Source of the DNA: Elusimicrobiaceae bacterium
Lineage (GTDB): Bacteria; Elusimicrobiota; Elusimicrobia; Elusimicrobiales; Elusimicrobiaceae
Direction of reading: 5' to 3'
Assembly (NCBI GenBank): GCA_016281355.1
Contig: JAEEIL010000038.1
Location: 1 to 33,143 of the forward strand
Length of the DNA stretch: 33,143 nt
Positions 1 through 8,027 of this stretch are shown in pieces; position 1 is the stretch's first letter; each line of letters opens with the position of its first letter. A program made the translations under genes and the position numbers. The notes under the pieces are model-generated. The model searched no databases. It saw only the letters and a list, made by a program, of their open reading frames with translations, and was not told the DNA's origin.

Positions 1-205
1 CACACCACCGCTAGATATATATTGTGTACCACCGCTGGAAACGATATTGCTTGTTACAATACCACCATCGGCTACAACTTGACTACCGCCATCGGCAATT
101 ACCGTGTAATTAGCGCTTCCACCGGCATACACACTTTGAATACCACCGCTATGAAGCCAAGTACTGTCAGCCACACCGCCATTAAAAATATTTTGAGTAC
201 CGCCG
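1..205 (-). repeat. Higher-order repeat copy A within the adhesin
   Basis: This block encodes a run containing GGVADSTWLHSGG, QSVYAGGSAN and VADGGIVTSNIVSS. It matches the block 957 bp away (copy B) over more than 60 residues, much more closely than ordinary neighbouring repeats match each other. It is cut by the window edge. Confidence 0.65.
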
Positions 206-2278
206 TTGTTTATAGTTGTGCTAACAGCAGAGCCACCATTAGAAATATATTGTCCGCCGGCACTGTTTATCGTTGTACCAACAGCAATACCGCCATTGGA
301 AATCACTTGGCTTCCTACCCGATTAATTATTGTACCGCTTGCTTGAGCATTAGCAAGAATGTATTGATCCCCATGACTGCCTATGGTTGTATCAATACTG
401 AGACCTCCGGTTGAAACAACTTGACGTCCGCCATCACCTATCTGTGCAGAACTTGCCAAGCCACCGTTAGAAACTGTTTGGAAACCGGTCACACTTGTAG
501 CAAGCGCTACCCCCCCAGCAGAAATACGTTGAGCACCGTTGACATGAACGAAATCATTTATAGATGAACCGCCATCATATATAACTTGTGAAGCGTAATT
601 ACTAATATGTCCGGAAATGGATGAGCCCCCGCTGGATACATATTGAAAGCCGGAGGAATAAACATGAGCACCATTTGCAACCCCACCAGAAACATGTTGA
701 TACCCACGGGAACTAACTAAAGAAGAAATAGCCAATCCGCCGCTGGAAACTATCTGACTACCTCCACTATAAATATGGGTATAAATTGCAGAACCGCCGT
801 TAGAAATATGCTGTAATCCGCCATTACTTATAAAGGTCCACTTTGCCGAACCACCGCTGGATACATACTGTATCCCCCCATTACTTATAATCGTAGAAAT
901 AGCAATACCACTATACAATATATGCTGCTCAGCACCGGAATCTAAAATCGCCAAATAGGATGAGCCACCGCTTGATATATATTGCCCGGCTGAAGACACA
1001 ATATTATTAGTAACAATACCGCCGTCAGCAACTTCTTGCACCGCACCGTTTATAATAACCGTAGAGTTGGCACTTCCGCCGGAATACACACTTTGATAAG
1101 CACCACTTAAAAGCCATGTCCTGTCAGCCACACCACCGCTTAGAACAAATTGAGAACCGCCATTAAAAACGGAAGTGTGATTGGCACTACCTCCACTGGA
1201 AATTACTTGACTAGCACCACTACTTATAATCGCATAATTTGCAAGACCACCATTCAATATATTTTGTATGCTATCCTTATTAACTTTTGTATAGGAAGCA
1301 CGGCCGCCATTATATATATTTTGAATAGCACTAGTCAAACTCGCGCTGGTATCAGATCCTCCGGTATAAATATCTTGCTCGGCGTTAGTCAAGAACGTCA
1401 TATATGTACTTCCGTACACGTTTAAAGTAGCAGAACTATTCAGACCTCCGCTACTTACTTTACCACCTGAAAGCACGTTTACCGTGCCCCCTCCTATACC
1501 TCCTTGTATGACATTTCCGCCGCTATAAATATTTAGTGTCCCTTGTTTAGCAGAAAGAATTGTTGCCATACCGTATATATTAACAGTTCCACCCTCCCTT
1601 AAAAAAGTAGAATAGGTTGTAGCATAAGTATTTAATATACCCCCACTACTTATATGAGTACTGACAATAGTAGCCCCACTATCTGCCGTCATCGATCCGC
1701 CGTTAAAAATCATTGCAGTTGCTGCACTGCCGCCACTTCCGACAGACAAAACACCCCCGTCATATACAAACGTGCGCACAGCAGATCCTAAAACATATTG
1801 CGATCCGCCGCTGAGTAGGGTTCCCCCGCTGATAAGCCCCCCACCACCGGTGGCTAACCCACCGCTTGAAACGATTTGTTGTCCGCCACTCATCACCACT
1901 GTATCGCGAGCCACACCCCCGTTATAAATTACTTCCGTTCCTCCGGAGTTAATAACTGTGCTTTGCGTGCTACCATAGTTGTACAGATTACTAACCACGA
2001 CGTTGTATAAATCTGCCCCCACCGTTAAACCGGAAGAAGTTTCCCCGGCTTGAACCGTTAAATCAGCATAAGCGGGAAGGGTATTATTTAAGAGCATCGC
2101 TGTCATTGTAGCGGTATAAATTACTTTTTTACCTCCGTTAATAATGCGGGTTGGAAAACTAGCGGAGCAACGACTCAAACCCACTTCGCTTGTTACAGCA
2201 CTACGGCTATGACAGTAATATTCTTCCAAACTTTGAATATAACGACTTGTGTAGATATATTCATCTTTCTTACTCATT
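1..2278 (-). CDS. AIDA-type autotransporter adhesin, passenger domain (3' end outside window)
   Basis: An open frame of 759 codons begins at ATG 2278 and runs off the left edge without a stop. A GGGGA ribosome binding site precedes it. Residues 1-71 look like an extended signal peptide, with a long polar N-region, the hydrophobic stretch VIYTATMTAMLLNNTLPAYA, and probable cleavage after AYA. From about residue 105 the protein is a run of roughly 19-residue imperfect repeats of the pattern T-x-I-x-S/N-G-G-x-Q-x-V/I-S-S/N-G-G. This is the strand-loop-strand repeat of AIDA-I/TibA-type self-associating adhesins, which forms a beta-helix on the cell surface. The translocating beta-barrel would be beyond the window. 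The gene lies 26 nt after a TibC/AAH-like heptosyltransferase, so its repeat serines are probably glycosylated. The family call is firm; the target of adhesion is unknown. Confidence 0.88.
958..1162 (-). repeat. Higher-order repeat copy B within the adhesin
   Basis: Second copy of the block at 1-205, containing GGVADRTWLLSGA, QSVYSGGSAN and VADGGIVTNNIVSS. The offset of 957 bp (319 codons) keeps the frame and equals about 17 basic repeats. This suggests segmental duplication of a large repeat block. Confidence 0.65.
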
Positions 2279-2304
2279 GTTAGTTCCCCTTTATTCGCAA
2301 CATT

Positions 2305-3684
2305 TTATTTCTTTACATTTTCATTAATTTCTTTATTAGGTTCGATTAAATTATGATCTTTCATTAGTTGCTTTATATGCCCAATCACTTGCTTACCTGT
2401 TATCAGACGCGTGCATTCAAATTGTCTAGCTGTATTTTTAAACTTAGGACACCACAAAAAATCGTAATGGTCAAAGTTACAGTTAACATCATCCCAACAA
2501 CCATTGCAACCGTGAGAATTGAAAACACGATATGGTGTGTAAAATTCACATATCGGTAATGTGAAACCGCTTATAAGTACTATTGGAATATTAGTACACC
2601 AAGCCAACCACGTTAACCCCGAAGATAAACCGATAAAAAAGTCCGCGTGTTCCAGTAACGCAATTCTTTCCTGTAATGGTAAATTGCCGGTGAAATCTTC
2701 TACTCCTTGCGGCATACGATTCCATATAAACCCCTGTCCATACACAGGTTCTTTATCAATACATAAGACGCGATAACCCATATCTTTAAGATATTTTACA
2801 ACTTGCTCCCAACCATAACCGTTATTCCAAAATTTTGCTTGAGAACTTGATTTTGTTGCAATGCAAACATATCTTTCTTTAATTTTTCTTTCATTACCAA
2901 GGCGAACTTTGGGGGCCTCTTCACGTGGATCTACTCCTAATATATAACCCGCGGTTCTGTGTAAACCGACTTTACGAAAATCGATAGGTTGATGAGTGTC
3001 ATTACCCCTAAAAAACAAACCTAAATAATAACTTGCATAAGGTTTGTCGAATTTTGGTTTATCCATTGGCACAGCGGTAAAAAATAAATTAGGATATTGG
3101 GAAGCAAAAATTTCAACTAAATTTTTTGCCATTGTAAGTTCTGCTATGCAATTATGTTTCTTTTGAAATCTATCGGCATAAGGTAACCAGCCAATAATAT
3201 CCCCAAGTGTACCGACGGGGAATTTGATTTGTACTTCTTTGCCTGTAAGGTTCATTTCATGGTCTAAAATTGGATTTTGTTCGCCACGCACCCAAACACG
3301 AATTCTAAAAGGAATATAATATTTTTTATTACTTAATACCCAACCTTCGTCTGCATCACAAGCAAAAATTATATTATCACTTTCCGCATCTTCTATTTGA
3401 ACGTGCCAATGCCCTTTGGGTAAAAGCACACGTGCACCGTCGTTAAAGTCATAACGAATACCCATTGGACCTTCTTGTGTGGGGATAGCTGGAATTGGAA
3501 CAATAAATGGATTTTGAGGTTGTACGTTTTTTTGATTATTGATAGCCGCAGTAACATCTTGAACAGGTTGTGCAGCTGATTGATTCGCAAGCGTACCCAT
3601 TTGTGGCTGCTCATTATTGTTTACATTTTGTGATACTTGATTTTGATTTCCTTGATTTACTACTTGATTATTTTTTTCTTCCAT
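2305..3684 (-). CDS. Autotransporter strand-loop-strand O-heptosyltransferase (TibC/AAH-like)
   Basis: This 459-aa cytosolic protein resembles the bacterial autotransporter heptosyltransferases (TibC, AAH), which transfer heptose from ADP-heptose to serines in AIDA-type repeats. Visible family features are the segment GIRYDFNDGARVLLPKG (about 75-91), a GT-B C-terminal half with IGLSSGLTWLAW (351-362), and a cysteine cluster Cys393, Cys396, Cys412 and Cys424 that matches the iron-binding finger of TibC; Cys402 also falls inside it. The first ~65 residues are unusual: rich in Gln and Asn, low complexity and probably disordered, making the protein longer than E. coli TibC (about 400 aa). The start at 3684 has only a weak Shine-Dalgarno; an internal Met29 (3600) is no better. 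It is the upstream partner of the adhesin at 2278, as in aah-aidA and tibC-tibA. Confidence 0.88.
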   Translation of the reverse strand: MEEKNNQVVNQGNQNQVSQNVNNNEQPQMGTLANQSAAQPVQDVTAAINNQKNVQPQNPFIVPIPAIPTQEGPMGIRYDFNDGARVLLPKGHWHVQIEDAESDNIIFACDADEGWVLSNKKYYIPFRIRVWVRGEQNPILDHEMNLTGKEVQIKFPVGTLGDIIGWLPYADRFQKKHNCIAELTMAKNLVEIFASQYPNLFFTAVPMDKPKFDKPYASYYLGLFFRGNDTHQPIDFRKVGLHRTAGYILGVDPREEAPKVRLGNERKIKERYVCIATKSSSQAKFWNNGYGWEQVVKYLKDMGYRVLCIDKEPVYGQGFIWNRMPQGVEDFTGNLPLQERIALLEHADFFIGLSSGLTWLAWCTNIPIVLISGFTLPICEFYTPYRVFNSHGCNGCWDDVNCNFDHYDFLWCPKFKNTARQFECTRLITGKQVIGHIKQLMKDHNLIEPNKEINENVKK

Positions 3685-3978
3685 AATATTTTATCTTCGT
3701 AAAAAGTAATTTTATAATTCAAAAAACAAATTAATTTTAAGGTTAAACTGTAATTTAACTTAAAACTTTTACGTACCCTTATTAGAACTTTTAATTTCAT
3801 TATACCAAATTATATCCCAGTTTATGTCTACATTTTTTAATTTAATGTCATTATATGGATAATTAGTCGTAAATCTCTCTTTACTATATGTTTATAGACA
3901 TACTAAAACACTCTGTTTCTTGTATAATCCCAACAATTATGTTGGAATTGAAGTATAAGTTTATATCGGGAGGATATA
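3685..3978. other. AT-rich intergenic spacer without a gene
   Basis: Very AT-rich spacer between the adhesin-glycosylation operon and the methyltransferase remnant. Reading both strands I see only promoter-like elements: TGGTATAAT on the minus strand at 3799-3807 and TATAAT on the plus strand at 3923-3928. No open reading frame with protein-family features is present. Confidence 0.6.
3799..3807 (-). promoter_or_regulatory. Possible extended -10 promoter for the heptosyltransferase-adhesin operon
   Basis: On the minus strand this reads TGGTATAAT, a perfect -10 hexamer preceded by the TG of an extended -10. No convincing -35 lies 16-18 bp upstream; a TAGACA sits 20 bp away. Use of this site would give a leader of about 110 nt before ATG 3684. 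Confidence 0.4.
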
Positions 3979-4217
3979 ATTTCGAGAGAAGCATCTAAAA
4001 CCAAAGCGTATTTCGGATTATTAAAAAATAAAGCCTTTCTAGGAAAAGGAATTGATATAGGATGTGGGAATGACCCTATTTTGAGTGGCATCGATTGTTT
4101 TGATGTCAAAGATGGCGATGCTAATTAAATATGCAACTATGCACACAAACAATACGATTTCGTTTTTTCTTCACATTGTTTAGAGCAAGGGAGTTTTTAT
4201 CCAACAATAAATAAATT
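3979..4217 (+). pseudogene. Remnant of a SAM-dependent methyltransferase gene
   Basis: Frame 1 of the plus strand reads a clear class I methyltransferase N-terminus: SREASKTKAYFGLL, then GKGIDIGCGNDPI (4042-4080; the glycine-rich SAM loop), an acidic region FDVKDGDAN, an in-frame TAA stop at 4126-4128, and then, still in frame, ICNYAHKQYDFVFSSHCLEQ (to about 4188). The last motif matches the family's usual FDFV-SSHxLEH segment. A good ribosome site (GGGAGG, 3968-3973) lies just upstream, but the codon at the right distance is ATT (3979), where an ATG would be expected. The frame then runs into the 3' end of asnS on the other strand, so the rest is lost. Lost start, internal stop and truncation make this a decayed gene. 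The original substrate is unknown. Confidence 0.7.
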
Positions 4218-5510
4218 TTATGGTTTCAAGCGGTCCATCAAGCGCGGAAAAGGTATCGTTTCGCGTAAATGGTGCAAGCCGCACATCCAGGAAACAAACC
4301 TTTCAATACCCATCCCAAAACCACTGTGGGGAACAGAACCGTATTTCCTTAAATCAAGGTACCAATCAAAAGCTTCTACAGGCAAACCTTGTTCTTTGAT
4401 GCGGGCAACTAAAGTGTCATAATCTTCTTCGCGTTGACTGCCACCGATAATTTCCCCATAACCTTCGGGGCCTATCATATCAACTGCCAAAACAACGCGC
4501 GGGTCTTTAGGATCGCGTTTCATATAAAATGCTTTAATGGCCGTCGGGTAGCGGTGTATCATAACGGGGCGGTCAAAGTTTTCGGAAATTATTGTTTCTT
4601 CATCTCCTCCAATATCGCCCCCCCATTCAGTTGGGTTGCCTTTTTTATTTAAAATTTCAATTGCTTCAGTATAACTGATGCGCGGGAAAGGCTTTTTAAT
4701 ATTTTCAAGTTTTGAAATATCACGCCCAAGAACTTCAAGTTCTTTGCGGCGGTTCTTTAGAACTTGTTCAACTAAGTAGCAAACGAAATCTTCGGCGAGA
4801 TCCATGTTATCGTCTAAATCATTGAAGGCGACTTCGGGTTCTACCATCCAAAATTCTGTTAAATGGCGGCGGGTTTTAGATTTTTCCGCCCTAAATGTCG
4901 GACCAAAACAATAAATTTTACCAAGTGCCATTGCGCTTGCTTCGCCGTATAATTGGCCGCTTTGTGATAAAAAGGCTTTTTCACCAAAATAATCAGTTTC
5001 AAAAAGTGTTGAGGTACCTTCGCATGCAGCCGGTGTTAAAATCGGGGAATCAACCAAAGTAAAACCGTTTTTCCTAAAATATTCGCGAATAGCAAAAATA
5101 ACTTCATCCCTAATTTTTAAAATCGCAACTTGCCTGCTGGAACGCAACCATAAATGGCGGTTATCCATCAAAAACGCCGTACCGTGTTCTTTATTGGAAA
5201 TCGGGTAATCTTTTGCCATTTGCAAAAGTTTAATATCTTTTACACCAAGTTCAAAACCAAGCGGGGAACGTTTATCTTCCCTCACAGTTCCGGTAATTTC
5301 AACGGAACTTTCCTGAGCGAGTTTATCGCCTAGTTCAAAAACTTCCGGGGTAACATCGCCTTTAAAAACTACGCATTGAATGATTGCACTACCGTCACGT
5401 AACTGTAAAAAATGTAATTTACCGCTAGAGCGTTTATTATAGAGCCAACCTTTTAAAGTTATTTCTTTACCGACATGTTGGGCTACATCTGATATTCTGA
5501 TTTTTTGCAT
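4218..5510 (-). CDS. asnS: Asparagine--tRNA ligase (AsnRS)
   Basis: A 430-aa cytosolic class IIb aminoacyl-tRNA synthetase that charges tRNA-Asn with asparagine. The N-terminal OB-fold anticodon-binding domain (about 1-105) contains [29 protein letters not shown]. The catalytic core has motif 2 ([21 protein letters not shown]) and motif 3 ([15 protein letters not shown]) near the C-terminus, ending in IPFPR. The length is somewhat under the E. coli enzyme but typical of the family. Its presence beside GatB in the same window suggests that any GatCAB in this organism serves Gln-tRNA rather than Asn-tRNA, which is an inference. It stands alone on the minus strand, diverging from the lipoprotein operon at 5631; a TATAAT sits within its short upstream spacer. 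Confidence 0.96.
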   Translation of the reverse strand: MQKIRISDVAQHVGKEITLKGWLYNKRSSGKLHFLQLRDGSAIIQCVVFKGDVTPEVFELGDKLAQESSVEITGTVREDKRSPLGFELGVKDIKLLQMAKDYPISNKEHGTAFLMDNRHLWLRSSRQVAILKIRDEVIFAIREYFRKNGFTLVDSPILTPAACEGTSTLFETDYFGEKAFLSQSGQLYGEASAMALGKIYCFGPTFRAEKSKTRRHLTEFWMVEPEVAFNDLDDNMDLAEDFVCYLVEQVLKNRRKELEVLGRDISKLENIKKPFPRISYTEAIEILNKKGNPTEWGGDIGGDEETIISENFDRPVMIHRYPTAIKAFYMKRDPKDPRVVLAVDMIGPEGYGEIIGGSQREEDYDTLVARIKEQGLPVEAFDWYLDLRKYGSVPHSGFGMGIERFVSWMCGLHHLRETIPFPRLMDRLKP

Positions 5511-5573
5511 AGGAACCTCATATACTATTTATTATATTATAACTTTTTTAAGGCTACTTGTGTTCAGCTTATC

Positions 5574-5613
5574 TTGACACTCCCCCCTATTAAATGATAA
5601 AAATGTATTATAC
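5574..5613 (+). promoter_or_regulatory. Promoter-like region upstream of the small lipoprotein gene
   Basis: TTGACA at 5574-5579 is followed by TTAAATG (5590-5596), TAAAAAT (5598-5604) and TATTATA (5606-5612). The same arrangement with identical spacing recurs at 6068. If TTGACA is the -35, the -10 would be the weak GATAAA/TAAAAA 16-18 bp away; TATTAT at 26 bp is a better hexamer but too far. The exact -10 is therefore uncertain. Confidence 0.5.
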
Positions 5614-5630
5614 TTACGCCAGGAGAGAAT

Positions 5631-5990
5631 ATGAAAAAATTACTATATTTATTACCAATATTTGTGTTGAGTGCATGCAGTAATCATTCAGTCAAGAATA
5701 GCCAAAAGATTTCTTTATCTGATTCAAAGCAAGTGAAATATGAACAGTCCTTACAAAATTGGAAAGATAAAACAGAAGAACAACTGATAAAAAAATGGGG
5801 AAACCCAACCAAGACAACTGTATCGGGTAACAAAAAATATTTACTCTATAAAAAAGAAGATATCTTTTCAGTAAACGGAAGTTCTTACAACCTTTATTGC
5901 AATACTACATTCACCATAAAAAACGGAATCGTAGCGGATTGGAAATACAAAGGCAACAATTGCGACAAAGCAACTTACGTAGTAGAATAA
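5631..5990 (+). CDS. Small lipoprotein, BamE/SmpA-like fold suspected
   Basis: A 119-aa protein with a lipoprotein signal peptide and a clear lipobox (LSAC, modified Cys at residue 16), so it should be anchored in a membrane. The mature part begins with a polar linker and then shows QLIKKWGNPTKTTVSGNKKYLLYKKE and CNTTFTIKNGIVADWKYKGNNC. The pattern of a weighing-in helix, a W-G-x-P turn, a Tyr-rich strand and a final strand ending in G-N-x-C is common in small BamE/SmpA-like lipoproteins. The two cysteines in the C-terminal part could form a disulfide. It has a good Shine-Dalgarno (AGGAGAG) and its own promoter region. It precedes the LpoB-type operon. Family assignment is by pattern only. 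Confidence 0.75.
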   Translation: MKKLLYLLPIFVLSACSNHSVKNSQKISLSDSKQVKYEQSLQNWKDKTEEQLIKKWGNPTKTTVSGNKKYLLYKKEDIFSVNGSSYNLYCNTTFTIKNGIVADWKYKGNNCDKATYVVE

Positions 5991-6067
5991 ACATTTGCAA
6001 TATTTTATATCCGTTATTCGTTATATAAATGGAAAGGCCGATCAACATATAAATTTGTTCGCACTTC

Positions 6068-6107
6068 TTGACATATTTGTGTGTTAAATGGTAAAAATAT
6101 ATTATAG
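6068..6107 (+). promoter_or_regulatory. Promoter-like region upstream of the lpoB-type operon
   Basis: TTGACA at 6068-6073, TTAAATG at 6084-6090, TAAAAAT at 6092-6098 and TATTATA at 6100-6106 repeat the element found at 5574 with the same internal spacing, while the 10 bases after TTGACA differ. This indicates a real shared promoter or operator rather than chance. Confidence 0.55.
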
Positions 6108-6122
6108 GTACAAGGAGGAAGT

Positions 6123-6716
6123 ATGAAGAAGTTAATTATCGCTTTACTCGTTTGCCCGCTTTTGCTTGCGTGCGGAACAAAAGTTAAGCGTATGGAAATT
6201 GAACAAACTAAAGATGTCAGCGGCAGTTGGAACGATACCGATTCCCGCGAAGTTGCTAAAACCATGATTGACGAATGCTTAAACGGTAACTGGTATGCCA
6301 AAGCCTTAAAAGAAAAGGGCGGTAATGAACCGGTTGTAATCGTAGGTACAGTCAAGAACGATTCCATGGAACATATAAATACTAACACTTTTATTGAAGA
6401 GCTTCAAAGAGCTTTAATAAACAGCGGTAAAGTGGAATTTGTGGCTTCTAAAAATGAAAGAGGTGAACTGCGCGAAGAACGCTTAGATCAAGATGAATAT
6501 TCCTCTGAAGCGACACGCAAAGCTTTTGGTAAAGAAGTCGGTGCTGATTATATGTTAAGCGGCGTATTAAGCGATATTAAAGATCAAGAAGGCAGCAAAA
6601 GTGTTGTGTTCTATCAAGTTAACTTAAAACTCATTAACATTGAAACAAACAGAATACTTTGGAACGGCCAGAAACAAATCAAAAAATACGTTAACAAAAA
6701 AGCATTTAAGTTATAA
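6123..6716 (+). CDS. lpoB: LpoB-family lipoprotein (penicillin-binding protein activator)
   Basis: A 197-aa lipoprotein with lipobox LLAC (Cys at residue 17). After a short linker it shows the LpoB-family start DVSGSWNDTDSREVAKTMIDECL, the strand PVVIVGTVKNDSMEHINTNTFIEELQRALINSG, and the C-terminal GADYMLSGVLSDI and RILWNGQKQIKKY. In E. coli, LpoB reaches from the outer membrane to activate the peptidoglycan synthase PBP1B. Homologues in other phyla keep the fold, but their partner is not proven, so the symbol reflects family membership. It has an AGGAGG ribosome site at good distance and begins a run of three lipoprotein genes with tight spacing. It is followed 3 nt later by the COG3014-type gene, a neighbourhood repeatedly seen for this family. 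Confidence 0.82.
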   Translation: MKKLIIALLVCPLLLACGTKVKRMEIEQTKDVSGSWNDTDSREVAKTMIDECLNGNWYAKALKEKGGNEPVVIVGTVKNDSMEHINTNTFIEELQRALINSGKVEFVASKNERGELREERLDQDEYSSEATRKAFGKEVGADYMLSGVLSDIKDQEGSKSVVFYQVNLKLINIETNRILWNGQKQIKKYVNKKAFKL

Positions 6717-6719
6717 TTT

Positions 6720-8018
6720 ATGCGAAGTATGAAGGCCCTGCCGGCAATTTGTTGCATTGTTTTACTCTGCGCTTGCACAGGGCCTTCTATACGTTATAAA
6801 ACCAAAGTTATAGGGGACATGCAAAACCATAACTTTGAAGCCGCACAAGCAAGAATTAAAAACAATAAAAAAACTTACGGCAAACGCGATACAAGTTTAT
6901 ATTATCTAGATTTAAGTACACAGCAAGATTCTACCCATTATTCCACAGACACTTTGTCGGTTTTAACGCAAGCACAAAATATACAATCTGACCTGTATGC
7001 AAAAAGCATATCACAAAAATTTACAAGTTATATAGTCAATTCTTATTCAGAGCCTTACCGTTTGAAATATTTTGAACTCGGTTATTTATTTTTCTATAAA
7101 ATACTTGCATATTTACAAGAAAAGAATTTGCAAGATGCGGTAGTTGAAACAAGAAGCATGGTGTTTTACCTGGATAAACTCCGCGAAGATACCGGCAAAG
7201 ATGATCCGTTTTTACAATATTTCGCAAGTCAAATATTTTTAATGTGGGGAGCATATTCAGATGCTCGTATTTCCTTGGAAAACGCAAAAAACGCTTATTC
7301 ACGGTTTGCTGATTCTTATGCAACAATTCCGCAAACACCCAAAATAACAAAAGAAGATTCTACAAAAGGGCTTTTAACCGTACAACATTTAAACGGCATG
7401 ATACCGCTTTTAATTTCCCAAAGAACTATGGTCGCTTGGAACAGATTTGGTTTTGCCTTGGGCACAGATAGTAGTTATCAAAGTGTAAGTGAAACAACAA
7501 TAAATTCCGCATTAGCAGGCGCTTACGGAAATGCTATTTCCGTTGCTTTACCCGTTGTACAGGAAGTGCCTTACCGTATTAAAGGGTCTCGTATTATTGT
7601 TGATGGCCAAATAGTCGGGCAAACGAATTTGGCAAGTAATTTAAGTTATTATTTTAAGAAGAATTTTGATGAAGAATATAACAAAATTTTTATAAATTCT
7701 GCTGTAAGGGCAGCCATAAAATTTTTGGTGACAAAGGAAGTTCGAAAACAAGTGACCAAAAAGGATGACAATGTAGGAGTAATAGTTGATATGCTTTTAA
7801 CAGGTCTCTTTACCGCTGCGGAAAGTGCTGACACTCGCTCCTGGTTTACTTTGCCCGCACAAATTAGGGAAGCAAATGTTTTGTTAGACGAAGGAAGGCA
7901 TGAAGTCAGGGTTCAATTACTTGATGCAAATGAAAAAGTACTTGACGAACACACCTTTAAAGATGTACAAATTAATAGAGGGCGCCATACGTATTTGTAT
8001 TTAAGAAGCGCTAAATAA
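6720..8018 (+). CDS. COG3014-type lipoprotein of unknown function
   Basis: A 432-aa protein with a signal peptide and lipobox LCAC (Cys at about residue 19). It resembles the COG3014 family, which often sits between LpoB- and LPP20-type lipoproteins. The N-terminal half is alpha-helical and TPR-like (NHNFEAAQARIKNNKKTYG; FFYKILAYLQEKNLQDAVVETRSMVFYLDKLRED). The middle has a Gly/Ala-rich hydrophobic stretch (SALAGAYGNAISVALPVVQEVP), and the end is a beta-rich domain (EANVLLDEGRHEVRVQLLDANEKVLDEHTFKDVQINRGRHTYLYLRS). The start at 6720 has no good Shine-Dalgarno, so translation probably depends on coupling to the upstream gene, whose stop is 3 nt away; Met4 is an alternative. The molecular function is not known. 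Confidence 0.78.
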   Translation: MRSMKALPAICCIVLLCACTGPSIRYKTKVIGDMQNHNFEAAQARIKNNKKTYGKRDTSLYYLDLSTQQDSTHYSTDTLSVLTQAQNIQSDLYAKSISQKFTSYIVNSYSEPYRLKYFELGYLFFYKILAYLQEKNLQDAVVETRSMVFYLDKLREDTGKDDPFLQYFASQIFLMWGAYSDARISLENAKNAYSRFADSYATIPQTPKITKEDSTKGLLTVQHLNGMIPLLISQRTMVAWNRFGFALGTDSSYQSVSETTINSALAGAYGNAISVALPVVQEVPYRIKGSRIIVDGQIVGQTNLASNLSYYFKKNFDEEYNKIFINSAVRAAIKFLVTKEVRKQVTKKDDNVGVIVDMLLTGLFTAAESADTRSWFTLPAQIREANVLLDEGRHEVRVQLLDANEKVLDEHTFKDVQINRGRHTYLYLRSAK

Positions 8019-8027
8019 AGGAGAATT

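Larger units (their letters stand above)
1..1966 (-). repeat. Tandem ~57-bp repeat array encoding 19-aa AIDA repeats
   Basis: The DNA is an imperfect tandem array with a period near 57 bp, read on the minus strand as strand-loop-strand protein repeats with alternating GG turns. Units differ in sequence and sometimes in length, and a less regular stretch lies around 1420-1850. The array continues past the left edge. Confidence 0.8.

Noticed and set aside
22-1425. Plus-strand open frames at 22-414 and 1150-1425
   Set aside because: They are antisense to the repeat adhesin; the Thr/Asn/Ile-rich translation only mirrors the Gly/Ser repeat codons, with no ribosome site.
1-1966. CRISPR-like regular repeats
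   Set aside because: The ~57-bp periodicity is in frame with a continuous protein and units are imperfect with no unique spacers between identical repeats.
3903-4109. Minus-strand frame of 68 codons
   Set aside because: Antisense to the methyltransferase remnant, whose motifs are on the plus strand.
3685-4217. Insertion sequence or phage scar next to the adhesin
   Set aside because: No transposase or integrase fragments, inverted repeats or target duplications are visible; only an AT-rich spacer and the methyltransferase remnant.
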